From: Edolisoma coerulescens
Lineage: Eukaryota; Chordata; Aves; Passeriformes; Campephagidae
Assembly: GCA_013397115.1 (NCBI GenBank)
Contig: VWZW01001204.1
Coordinates: 79,128 to 143,127, forward strand
DNA: 64,000 bases
Reading direction: 5' to 3'
In this document: in pieces, positions 1 to 11,210 of the stretch
How the letters are laid out: each line of letters starts with the position of its first letter
Numbering within the stretch: the first letter of the stretch is position 1
The notes under the pieces: generated by a model
Told to the model about the DNA's origin: nothing
The model's input: the letters and a program-made list of their open reading frames with translations, nothing else
The model's database searches: none
Program-made: the position numbers and the translations under genes

Positions 1-3000
1 ATAGACAAGAGCTTGGAAAAACCTCTCTGACCTCGACCCCAGACCAGCCATGATGACCCTGGGCAGGTTCTTCCATCTAGGTTTGGCTCTTTCCTTTTTG
101 TCCACTGATCTGTGCTCATGGTCTCTGTGAGTCCTTCTCTGTGTGCTGGGCTTTGCTTTCCAAGTGGGAAGTTCCATATTCAAATATGTAATTTTATTTT
201 ATTTTCACATTTTTTGGCACCACTCCCCTCTCTCTCTCTGAACTCATAAACAAACCCTGCAAAGATTAAAGAGCCTGAGCTGACAGTAAAACAAGGAGCT
301 GCATCACTTTTCCATGCTGGCCTGTTGCTCTCTCCTCCTTCCTGTACCTCTGCCTGCCCTCAGTCGGGGTTCCAGGCAGTGCTCTGCTCTCTTTCCTCTT
401 TGGAGAAACGTTTGTGTCTCCATGTGCTTCCCAAAGCCCCAGGCTGTGAGGGTGCTTTAAAAATAAATCATTCTATCACCCAATTGCTGTAGTGTTTAAT
501 TACCCCCTACTTGATGGAGATGTCTGGAAACATAAACAGAAGGGGTTCCAGCAGCTCTGCCGGTGTCTGGATGCTTGAACCACATTGTGTGCTTCGTTCT
601 CTGCTCTGCCACCCGTCCAGCATCTGCTTGTCTCACTTCCAGCACAGGACTGCTCTCTGCACACTCAGTTCTGCTGCAGTCTGGGTCTGCTGAGGACTAG
701 AAAGGTGGCAAAGCAGAGGGGGACTGTGTGCACTGATCGCTGCGCTGCTGAGGAGGGATGGGATTAGAAGGCACGGTGTCACCTCCAAGGGTACAGGAGT
801 TTCAAACTCCCGGATATTCAGCTCTTCACACACTTAAATTTATTAATATATTTTACCCCTGATTAATGAGTTGCATGATACCTGAGTCTTTTTTACCCTC
901 ACCTGTGCTGTGTAAGTGTTGTGCTCTCCTGCAGCTGACTGTGCTTCAGGCGATGGGCAGGAACAGGCATGCTTCATTTCATGACCTCACACAAACCAAT
1001 TACCCCATTTACAAGCAGCATTATGCTGTGCTGAGTCAAAAGCCAGTTTTACAGCATTTTAACACCAGGAGTTAATGTTTCTTTTCTTTCCCTTTTAAGA
1101 AAGGAGCTGTCATTCATCCTTTCCTTCCTTTAAACCTGATAGATAAATCTGGTTTGACTTTTCTGGTGTGCCTTGGTGAACTCCCCTGCAGGTTTAGGCT
1201 GGTACATAATGAGAGAATTGGGGTTACCTTTCTTTCCCATAAGTTTAGTAACAACGTGTGTGTGGGGGGGTTATTTTTTTCTTTCTCTAGAATTTTCTTT
1301 CCTCAATTTTAATGAAAGTCATGGGCATGCAATGGTTATTGCATCTCTAATACTTGTGCTGATCTGGGAGCACTGAACTCTGAAGCACCTTTCAAAGTCT
1401 CAGTATAGTTGACTCTGTTTTCCTGAGACATTCGAGAGTTCAGAGGATTATCCAGAGTTTACCCAAACTCATTAGGAGCTCTTGGTCCAGACTGAGATCT
1501 GGAAACTTCACAAAATTAGAAGCAACTTGGAGGAGGTTTCCACTGCTCCTTGGTTTTGCCAGAATGGAGCATGAAGAGATCAGCTTCTCTTGCAGTATTA
1601 TGGCTTCGGGTACCTGCCAAAGCCAACAAAATGCAGAGATGTGCAAAAATACTGAAATAATGCATGACTAAAAAAGATGTTAGCTTGATGTTTTCTAACC
1701 TCAGTAGAAGGTTGGCTTGAGTCTGGCTGGTTCAGCTTTGGGCTGGTTGCTTCTTTTGCTGAATCCAAAACCAGAGGCCCGGGCGGATGCCAGGAACCAA
1801 ACCCTGAACATTGTGTGTCTGCTGCGAGCAGTGGTGGGCCTCAGAAGCTGCTTTGAGGACCTTCTCCTCCTGAGAGGGAGGAACAGGAGACGACTTCGTC
1901 CAAATCATAAGGTCAGACCCAAACTTGGAGTCGGTTTCGTTTGGGTGTTTCTGCTTCCACGCTTCCATCAGAACAAAGGAAGTGGGGCTGGGCTCCTCCT
2001 GGAGCACATGTGCAGTGGTTGTGTTGGCTCTCTGGGGTACTTCAGCCCGCCAGATCACCTTCACGGCAGCAGTGAACCCTCACACCAGGCCTTGCTTGCC
2101 TCGGCCAAATGGGAGGGCTCCCAGAGTGGCCTCAGAAAGCCCCAGCTGTTTCTGCAGCCTGAGGAATGTGTGCTGATGAGCACTTGATCAAATTATTGTC
2201 CTTTGGCCAGGGGTTGTCACTCCGGCGTTTCTCCTCGCTTGCTCCATTCACCACGTTCTTGGCGCGATGGTAGCGGAGGCTGGAGGAGGAAGGAAAGGGA
2301 TGCAGCAGTGAATCTCCTGGGATGTGTGGCAGGCCAAGGAAAACTTTGCTTTTTTTCCATGTGTAATATTAAAGGTGGATCATTAACCCATTAGCGTTTG
2401 GCTGGCAGCTGTGGAGCTGTCACTTCCCTCCTCTGTCAGACGAGAAGTTCATGTGGAATTAAGCAGTGTGGCTGGGAGGATTCCTTTGCTGGAGGTGAGG
2501 ACTGGGCTGCTGTCTTGGCGAACTGGAAAGTTATTTTTGACTCTGTCCTGCAATTTGATTTTCTTTTCCATTTGATGGTGGGAGGGTTTGGGTTTATGTA
2601 GCTGTTCTCATCTCACTGCATTTTGGGTGATGGCCGATTGTTGGGAACAAAACAAGGTTCTCCTGAGCAAAGAGAGAAGGACCATCATCTGGACCTGCCA
2701 CCTTCTGCAGTGCACACTCTGTTTTCCTCTTGCTCTCCATCTGGAGATTCCAGAAGTCTTTTCCACCTACACGAGCTGTGTCTCAGGGAAGCTCAAAAAG
2801 GAGAATTGATGCCCAAAAAGTTGAAGCTGCTCCAGATGCAAGGCCCAGTGTCCACGCAGTGGAGAAGACAACCACACTCCGCAGTGTGGAATGGCGTGGT
2901 GGTAAGGGGTTTTTAGCAAAAAGAAGGCAAAGTACCTATTAAAGTCAGTGGAAACTTTTATGGGGTATGGGATTGCTGAGTTTGACCCTGTAAATATTCG

Positions 3001-3558
3001 TACTGCTGGCTTTGTGGTTTAACCCATGGGTCCTCTTTAAAAATTAGAATTTTCTTAAACAAGAGCTCCCTCTTTCCCTGCTCTGTTTGGTCTCTTCAGC
3101 TCCAGGGAATGGCTCTTGGGTTGCCTGAACCTTCCACCCCACTGTGGCATGGCACAACTCCCCTGTCAGCGGCACATTGACTTTTATTATTCCATGGGCT
3201 AAATTACTGTGTGCTTTGATCTCCTGTTGGACTTGCTGCTTGGAAAGGGGGGTAAAGGTGGATTTTAAATTTTTTTTTTCCACTCCCACAGAAAGGTCAG
3301 GCTACTGAAAGGGATATAATGCCAGGGAGAGACTGTGAGGTTTTGGAAGTCTTTGGTAGAGAAAATGCTATAGATATGTAAGTCTCAAGGAGAGATTAAC
3401 TACTAGATTTTATCTGACCCCCTGTCACATTACCACACATCCAGGTGAGCTGGGTGCCGTGGTGCTGATGTGGGTGCTGTCAGTGCTGAGCAGAGGAGAC
3501 AAATAAGATTTAGAAAGAGCCAAGGCTGTTTGTGGGTGGTAGGGGATAGACACCACTG
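1..3558. other. Unique noncoding sequence, no gene seen
   Basis: I see no repeat signature, RNA gene or convincing exon here. The longest open frames, at 1717-2187 on plus and 1732-2064 on minus, overlap each other. Neither begins at ATG and neither resembles a protein I recognise. A short G run sits at about 1263-1270. The texture is ordinary intergenic or intronic vertebrate DNA. Confidence 0.6.
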
Positions 3559-3750
3559 TCAGAGAATCCCAGAAGGGTTTGGGTCGGAGGGGACTTTAAA
3601 GATCACTGTGTTTCACCCTTTGCCATGGGCAGGGACACCTTCCACCCCCCCAGGTTGCTCTGAGCCCTGTGCAGCCTGGCCTTGGACACTTCCAGGGATG
3701 GGACAGCCACAGCTTCTCTGGGCAATCTGTGTCACACTCCCCTAATGTTC
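3559..3750 (-). mobile_element. CR1 LINE fragment, 3' end, minus strand
   Basis: The plus strand here is the reverse complement of the 3' part of an avian CR1 retroposon. It shows, in order, a degenerate AGAATCCCAGAA end, a GGTTTGGGTCGGAGGGGAC segment, the CATGGGCAGGGACACCTTCC block, and the CTTGGACACTTCCAGGGAT and CACAGCTTCTCTGGGCAA blocks. CR1 copies are nearly always 5'-truncated, and only the 3' end and a little upstream survive here. No coding part is left. Several substitutions suggest an old copy. Confidence 0.9.
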
Positions 3751-5970
3751 AAGGTGTTACATCCATACTGCCCTTGGGTGTTAACTTTTGTGAAACAACT
3801 GAGCTGCTGAGGTTGTGTAAAGCTGACTGTGCTTTTGGGGGAAGCTGTCTGAGCATGTGGAAGGAGGTGGTGTGCGTATGAATAATGAGCTCTGGTCTTG
3901 GGACTGGTGAAATTCACACATTGTGGCACACATTGCCAAGGGCTCTGCTAGGAGAGCTCCCCAAGTGCAGTCCTTGCACTGCTGCTGCACTTCCAAAGCA
4001 GTTGTGATGGTGGGCAGTGCAGCTGAGGGGAGTGTTGCTCAGGATGTTGGAAAAATGGCTTTGGGCTTGGCCAAGAGCTGCAACGCGTCTTGGAGAAAGG
4101 AGAGGAAAGATAGACCCCCAAGGATGTGCTTCTATGACCACAGCAACTTCCTCTGACCCCTGCCTGCTCATCAGCAGGCTAGGATGGTTTGAGCCAGTGA
4201 AAACCACTCCAGTACTGCATGTGATGTTAGTGACCCCTCCAGAGGCTCAGCACCACTCAACACCCTTTTAATCTTCTGGCGTCAGTACAGGGACAGAAAA
4301 GCTTGAAGAAACCTTGTACATTATCACATTGTAGAACAGGTCCTCAAAAGCTGAGTTCCTAAAAATGGTTAAGCCTTCCCAGGCTGCTCCAAAGGAGACA
4401 TTTTTAAGCCTCAGGTAGACTGATGGGTCAGCAGAGTAACGTGTCCCTCAGTAAACCTATGGTGTCCTGATACTGCTCTTTTGGAAGAGTGCACATGCTT
4501 TTCTTATTTCAAGGATCCCACCACCCCCATCAGCCATGTCAAGCTTAGCCTGACAGAGAAGTGGTAGTGACCTAAAAGGAGAGGGCACCTCTTATCTGAT
4601 TTGGATTCCCTTACTTTAGGTTGAATTCAGAGACCATGACCAAACCCCATGACAGAACTCTATGAACTGTTTTGAAAACAGACCAGGCTTTGGATCTTGA
4701 CTGTTCAAGAGTAGAAGCTAAAACAATCTCTGGACACTGCAGCTGCTGTTTGCAGACCTGATCCCTGGAAGAACTAAATTTTCTTTATGAAACCTGGATT
4801 TGCGTAGCACACAAATGCATCGTCCTGTTCATTCTACAGCCCTGCAAGCAGAACCCGGGGCCATATTCACTGGAGCTGTCTCCATGCAGAGTTCCACCTC
4901 ACCAGGAAGGAGAGATCCTGCTTGTAGAGACATGAATTGAATATGAGGTCACTCCCGAGTAAGGCCAATTAGAGAACTGACTGAGGTTGTTCTTTTCATC
5001 AATCTCCAAGGAAACAGCCAAACATTGGAGATGGAACAGGGATTCTTGCACCTGGAGAACCAAGAAGGCTGTGAATATGTGCCCATTGTGTGGAGAAACG
5101 CCTTTTCAGAGAATCCCCATGTCTTGTCACATCTCAACTACTGGCTGACGTCTTGGATTTGTTTTCACATAGTTTGTTCTCTTTGTGTAGTTACTCAGCA
5201 GATTTTACGTCTTCAAACTCATGTGAGCAGTTCTCCACATGTTCAAGCACCTTTTAATGTAAGAGAACTGATCATAGCCTCAAGCACGGGATTTACCCTA
5301 CCATGGTCCCTTCCCACGCTCGTGTCCTTGAAGAGGGCTCAGTGGAAAACTCTTCCTCTTCACTCTTCACTTCTTATGCTCTTCTCCTCTTGTGTTAGTG
5401 TCTAGTTGCTGTTCTCAGTGCTGCACTGCTGAAGTGTCTGACAAAGGAAATGACACTGATATTTGTGTTAACTCTCCGACAGTGTGAAAATAGATGGGTT
5501 GAAATTCTGCCCCCGAGAGCAACTCCTGTCCCAGCTTAGTGCACCCTTATTCTGAGGAGAAAAAAACAGATAATAATTATAAAGAGAAAGAAAATGTTGT
5601 TTTCCTGGACTTTGAAAGCTTTTGACCTTTGAGAAGAATGTTCTATTTATAACAGCAGGACTGTGTATTTTTAAAAGCCTTGAGACACACGTGTGCTAAG
5701 GAGTCAGAGATGTTCTTTGGCTCCAACTTATTATTTGACCTCTGCTAGATTAGTGAAGATATAATTTGCAACATGACCCCAAGAATCAAAAGTCTCTTTT
5801 TATTAAAAACTTCAGAAATAACCTCACTAGGGAGTTAGAACTGATGAATGCATAGATAAGAAATCCTCTACTAAAGCTCCTTTTGAGAATTAATACACAG
5901 AACAGATGAGGATGGGGATGTATTTGGGACAAAACTCATTCATTAGGCTGTACAGCTAGACAACTAAAAA

Positions 5971-5992
5971 GAAATGAGTTATTACTCATTTC
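5971..5992. other. Perfect 9-bp hairpin
   Basis: GAAATGAGT is followed by a 4-base loop (TATT) and its exact complement ACTCATTTC. A perfect 9-bp stem is moderately unusual by chance in A/T-rich DNA. No transcript evidence can be seen. Confidence 0.7.
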
Positions 5993-6063
5993 CAGAAGAT
6001 CTTTAAATAGTGGTAGTCCTGTATCTGTCTAAATTAGAACTATTGAGCAAAGTGTTTCAGCAC

Positions 6064-6087
6064 ATGCTCAAGTGAATACTTGAGCAT
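6064..6087. other. Perfect 10-bp hairpin
   Basis: ATGCTCAAGT is followed by loop GAAT and its exact complement ACTTGAGCAT. It lies 71 bases after the hairpin at 5971-5992. The stem is too short for a microRNA precursor, so it may be only a palindromic protein-binding site or chance. Confidence 0.75.
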
Positions 6088-6812
6088 TTTCATGGTTTTG
6101 TGCAATTTAGGTCCAAAAGTGCCTATTCCAGTCACCTAATTATATTTGCTCCCAGCATTGGCCAAAGAAATTTACCTCCTGGTTTTGGCATCTCCTACAG
6201 AAGCTTTAGCATGTATATTAGAGAGACCCAGCCTCGGCTGCTGGAGATGGTGGTGTTGCTCACTTTCCTGTTTTGGGCAGTTGGGGTCATACCACCTAAA
6301 AAAATCATTACTAAAAATAATTGTTTTGGTTTCTTTTCTCTTGCCTCCCACACTTGTTGCTCTGTGCTGGGAATTGTTTGGTGGCAAAGGGGAGTTGCTG
6401 ATTCATTGCTTTTACTCCTGCAGCTGTACCTGACTTAATTAAGGTTCTAAGTGGACAAACCTCACGGTGGAGGAGGGACAATGTTTTGCTTGGTCCCACG
6501 GTTACCACAGGTCTGTTACCACTGATGGGTTTAGCTGGTCCCTCCTGAGCACGTGGCACTGTGGTTTGCTGCAAGAAACCTTCAAATGCCAAAGCAAAAG
6601 GGCAGAGTGATGCTTGCAGAAATCCGGAGAGCATCTGCAAAACCTAACAAGTTTGTGACCATTTACTGGAATGAAAATAGTGAGTCACTGGGGTAAGTCA
6701 GCAAATGCTTATTTTAGAGTCAAGTGCTGCTCCTTTGGAGCTTCTGAACTTTTATAGGGAGCCAGGATTGAGACTTGCTGTACAAAGAACTGTGCAATGC
6801 TGTGAGTGCCAA

Positions 6813-6950
6813 ATCCATGGATGTGCTCCAGGCCAGGTTGGACAGGGCTTGGAGCAACCTGGTCTAGTGAAAGGTGTCCCTGCCCGTGGGTGGGGGGTGG
6901 AACTGGATGAACTTTAAGGTTCCTTCCATTTCAAACCCTTCTATGAAAGA
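6813..6950 (+). mobile_element. CR1 LINE fragment, 3' end, plus strand
   Basis: The sequence reads through the CR1 3' landmarks in order: a GTGCTCCAGGCCAGGTTGGA block, GGGCTTGGAGCAACCTGGT, AGTGAAAGGTGTCCCTGCCC, a TTTAAGGTTCCTTCC block, and a CTTCTATGAAAGA end like the CR1 terminal repeat. It is a 5'-truncated, noncoding remnant of about 140 bp. Confidence 0.93.
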
Positions 6951-7290
6951 AATGAAATGCAAGATTTGGAGCTCACCTGAGTAATTTATGAAGTTTTGGC
7001 CACCTTGTCTTCAGGTGAACAAGGAAACGTAGAAAAAAACTTTGAATGGGTCATATTTTTACTTTTCTATTAAGCAATGCTGTCAAATTAAGAATTTCTT
7101 AGTGCAAGCCACTTTGAACTGGAAACAGTCTTCCACTGGACCTCCAGGCCCTTTAAACAAGGGTGTGGGTTGGCCAAGACCCAGTCCTAAATGAATAGTT
7201 TGCACTGTTAGAGGCAGGGCAGCTACCTGATGGTGATGACTCCTGCTGAGCCCTTGTGCGTGTCTGCCGTGCAGCTTTTTGCCTTAAAAC

Positions 7291-7306
7291 AAAAAAAAAA
7301 AAAAAA
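7291..7306. repeat. A homopolymer, 16 bp
   Basis: Sixteen A bases in a row, followed by G and six more A. CR1 elements lack poly-A tails, so this is not one of their ends. I see no AATAAA signal just upstream that would mark a processed retrocopy. Simple slippage is the likely origin. Confidence 0.9.
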
Positions 7307-7382
7307 GAAAAAACCTGGTGCTGGAATGATACTATTGAACATGAGAACTTGGCAGCTGGGCACACCACCCACTTGGAGTGCT

Positions 7383-7740
7383 GGATGTGCAGCACTCGGA
7401 GTCCTCGGAAGTCGTGAAGGGCTGGGACTGAAGTGCTTCCCTGGCCCCGTGTTGATCCTCTCCTGGAGATGAGAGTTTCGCCGAAACTGGAAGGGGAGAG
7501 GGAGCACGAGGCGCCTTGGCCACACCAGCTTTCCCTGGCGGGATGTGCTTTTAGACTAAACTACCGGAGGCAACTGTGGAACAGCGAGGAATCCTGGCGG
7601 GGGAACCTGAGCTCTACAAGCCGAGGGCACAGCGCAGAGCAGTTGCCAAGCGTGTAATCTCTCCTTATTATCTCCCTAATATGCATCATCTGAGTCCCTG
7701 CCAGCTCGTACTTCCGCCCCTCCGTCTCGCTGAGCCCCCC
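7383..7740. promoter_or_regulatory. CpG-rich patch, possible small CpG island
   Basis: A hand count gives about 19 CpG in roughly 355 bp, with an observed/expected ratio near 0.65 at about 57% GC. The flanks are nearly CpG-free. Such patches often mark unmethylated promoters or enhancers. No exon, TATA box or transcript start can be seen, so a regulatory role is inference. Confidence 0.35.
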
Positions 7741-7898
7741 CTTCCTGCTTGTGCAGAGATAAAATGTGTTGTTATAACTGTGAACGGGGCCCCTGGGACT
7801 GCTCCTGAAACCTTGGCAGTAAATCGCCCTTCATCTCTGCAGATTGCCTTTGACATCCTCGGAGTTTAAAACGTGAAATAAATAAATTATGTTTATCT

Positions 7899-7932
7899 TA
7901 TATATGTGTATATATATATACACACGCACATA
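7899..7932. repeat. TA/CA microsatellite
   Basis: Alternating TATA with GT interruptions runs into CACACGCACA. The surroundings are A/T-rich. It is expected to vary in length between individuals. Confidence 0.9.
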
Positions 7933-10369
7933 AAATGTATAAAAATATTATAAATGGCACATCGCAAATCCAAACAAAAGTATTCAATGTTTTATGCTGA
8001 CCATATGGCTTAGTGACACCGCGTCAGGGCTTCCTGTGTGTGCTTTTTACTATTTCCTCTCCACACTTTCTGTAATCTCTCCAAGACCTCTGGAAGCTCA
8101 CATAAATGGAGATTTATCTCCTGGGACGATGTCAGTTGGTCCCAATTTTTGTTTCTATTGTGGGTCATAGTGACAGAAATACTGAGTGGGTTTTTGGGGT
8201 GGGTTTTAAAGTTATCTATTTTTCTGCCTCCATCTACAGACAGGTCTTCAAGGATGGGGCTGTGTGTGTGCAACCCTTCCCTACTTCCATGATCCTGGGG
8301 AAGTGCTTGAAGTTGTGACTTTTGGATCCAGGAGGGAGGTACCCAAAAGCTCAAGGAATGCTGCAGGAATCCTGCCTTGTCCCTGGACATTAGGGATGTC
8401 CTGGGTGGGGCTGGAAAAGACCCTTATTGCTGAGTGTGGAGGGGCATGAGGCTGGATGTAAAACTGCTGTCATCCTTCTGAACCAAAGTGGGAAAAGCAA
8501 TGCTGTGGTCATGGACAGAGCTGAAATGCTCTGACCCGGGGAGAAATTCTGTGACTCACACCCTGGTAAGAGGAAGAGCTTCACCTCCCCGTGCAGCAGC
8601 GTTCAGCATCACCACAGAAAGAGGCCAAGCCACGAGAGAACCAAGGCCATGATGGGGTGCCCCTGCCCTTTCCTTTACTCCACAGTGTCCTTTCTGCTGC
8701 AAAGAGCCTCTAGAAACCATGGAAAGTTGCAGAAACAGAAAATACAGAAGTGTTGTTAAAAGCTACACCCCTGGTCCTGGTAGGTGGCGGCTGCTCTGCA
8801 TTTCCACGTGGGGCAGAGCGGCTCTAAGTGGTCCCTTTTGGCTTTGGTTTATAGCTCTGAGAACGCCTCACAGCATGCACTGCAGGGCCTGTCTCCACTC
8901 GATAACGGGGCCCTGTGAAAGAGTCATAAATCAAACCTGAAATCTGGCAGGTTTAATAATAAATCCCAAACTTGTGCCAGGTCTGTGAGCTTTTCAGTGT
9001 TACTGAGGTGCTCTGAGAGTGAACCTGAGAAGTCTGGTGGTTGCAAGAGGAAAACAGGCAGAACTTGTCAGTTTTGACCCCAAATCAAGGAAAATGTTGT
9101 GGTTTTGGCTAAGTGGGGCTTTGTGGTTTTTGTTAACCTGAGGCTCAAAGCAAATGTGTGTTTGTGAGAGGGAGGGGGGGGGAAAGAGCATGAATTTAAA
9201 TGGGAATGCTTTTTTGTTGTGTTTCTCACTGCTCTCACTTGGAAGAGGGTAATGCAAGGAAGTGGTGGTTTATCTCTGCATCAGGAGTGTAAATAATGCT
9301 ATGGAAAGCCTATTTTGTTACTGTGAAGTTCAAGTCCAGATTCCAAATCCCACACAGCCCAACAGCTGATCCTTTCTGATCACTTTTGCTTCCCTCCCCC
9401 AGAGTCCCTTTGCACCACATCTCTGCAAAAGAGAAACAACTGATTCCCTGGTGTGAGCTCAGATGGGGGTTAGTGAGGAGCAGGAGGCCTCCTTGATAGT
9501 TCTGGACTAATTTTGGGAAAAAGGCCACGTTTCCTGCTTGGACAACACAAGTGCTTTGGGGTGCAAAGTTTCCAGGGAAAATTCTGCTCTTGTGCTTTTC
9601 CCCCAGCTCTAACAGCACTGCTGAACAAGCAGCCCCCATTGACACCCCAGACTCATCCTGTGAGCCTAGCAGAAGCCCCACAGGTTACGAGTTGAGGGAA
9701 AAAATTGTTCCTGTGTTGTCTGGTTTTTGATCTCTCAAAGCACAGCAACTGAGCCATAAAGTGGGATGTGGATTTTGCTGTCATGTCCATGGCAACAACA
9801 GGGTTTAAGATGAAAAGCTTCTCCTTTGGAGACACCAATGTTTCTATTGATTTTTAGCAAAGAACTAGAGTCGTCGTTGTCCCGTTTAGTGCTTCTGCTC
9901 CCCGAGTTTCCCAGTTCTTACCCACAGGCTCTAGCTGGCAAACCACATGGACAATGTATCTGACTGGTGTCTTGCTCCAATGCTGCCTTGGAGAGAGATT
10001 CAGCATCTGATATTGCTTAAGTCCTACTGGAATTCAACATTTTTTTTGAAGATGTGGGTTCCTGAGTGAGATTTCAATTCAGGTGCTCAGTGGTAGTTTC
10101 AAAATGCCAAGGCTTTGTTCAACACCCTACTTGGAGGAAATCTCAGCAAGTTCTACTTTGCTTCCAATGAAAATTTCACCAGGCATCTCTGCCTGTATCT
10201 CTTACATCTTGCATGACTTGAGGAGTTATTAACTTTATTGTTTATTAGCTTTTTTTTAATTGCTCTTGCTCACGGGACACAACTGCTCGTGTAAGTAAAT
10301 GCAAAATACAGGCGTGAGCGAAATGTGCACGGAAGTCCTTGGAATATGGGTCAGGGCAGAGGTGGCTGA

Positions 10370-10600
10370 AGGCTGAGGAGGAAACTTCCTGCTCCAGGGA
10401 CAATGGCGTGATTGATGCACCCAAAGAGCTGATTTAATCCAGTTGAATTATTTCATCATGAGGCATAGAGCTGCGATAAAGAGGCTTCCTCCTCTCTGGA
10501 TTGATGCAGGGAGGCAGCAGATAACAGGATTAATGATCTGAGCCTGCGGTTCAGGTTTCATTCCCAGTCACAGTATGAATCAGATGTGACCCCGCTGCCT
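10370..10600. promoter_or_regulatory. Enhancer-like A/T-rich block
   Basis: The block clusters motif-like words: ACAATGG (SOX type), TGATTGATG (PBX/HOX type), GATAA (GATA type) and several TTAAT/ATTA homeodomain cores. No repeat signature and no open frame with coding character is present. This resembles vertebrate conserved noncoding elements near developmental genes. The call rests on texture alone and needs alignment to other genomes. Confidence 0.25.
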
Positions 10601-10809
10601 TGGTTGCAGTTATTCCAGAAGGGCAGGGGTTTAATGAAAGGTGGAATTGAGCCTCCTGATCTCAAGGAGACTGGCTTTCTGGGCATGATTAATTTTTCCA
10701 AGTCAAACAGGTCTTTTGGGCCAGTGAACAAGTCTTTGTTCGACACTGGCAGGGACGTATTAGGAGGAGGAGACTTCCCTGTTCCCAGCTAGACCCCTTG
10801 GGGCCTGCT

Positions 10810-10833
10810 GGTCTCAAATTAGGTCTCAAATTA
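10810..10833. repeat. 12-bp tandem duplication, two copies
   Basis: GGTCTCAAATTA occurs twice, perfectly and head to tail, followed by GG. This looks like a simple recent slippage duplication. Confidence 0.9.
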
Positions 10834-11186
10834 GGCTGTTGTTGTAGGTGACGAGAGGTTCATTTTGTCTGTGGGTTATATCCAATCTGCTGATGTTGGG
10901 CTGGGAGTCTTCATTAGGGTTGGAGCTGCACGATCTGGGCTGCACCTTTCATATTTGGGGTTTTGTTTTTTGCTCTGCTCATTTGGGTTTTTTTTTAAAC
11001 TCGCAGGAAACACTTGAAGCAGAGGCGAGAAAGAGGGAGGAAGATCTTCTATTTCAGCCTAATGAGTTTTCTGACCCAGTCAGCTGTAGGGCTGCATGAA
11101 GAGAGGTCTGGAGCAGGGATAGATGGGCAGGGGCACGTGGTGATGCAGGGTCTGCTCCTTTTTGGCAGCAGATGTGTCAGTGATTA

Positions 11187-11210
11187 GCTGAAATGTCTGC
11201 TGAAATGTCT
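11187..11210. repeat. 12-bp tandem duplication, two copies
   Basis: GCTGAAATGTCT occurs twice head to tail, followed by GCT. It is the same size and form as the duplication about 380 bp upstream. Confidence 0.9.

Larger units (their letters stand above)
3751..6812. other. Unique noncoding sequence, no gene seen
   Basis: No repeat family or exon is recognisable. From about 5,560 to 6,130 the sequence is A/T-rich and contains two small perfect hairpins, listed separately. The frame at 5025-5405 starts at ATG, but its translation resembles nothing I know and has no splice-site context. Confidence 0.55.

Noticed and set aside
7291..7306. A run as the tail of a processed retrocopy
   Set aside because: No polyadenylation signal just upstream, no recognisable gene sequence and no flanking duplication.
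10980..11099. Possible exon with a charged helical peptide (ETLEAEARKREED)
   Set aside because: A CAG precedes it, but no usable splice donor follows in frame and the peptide matches nothing known.
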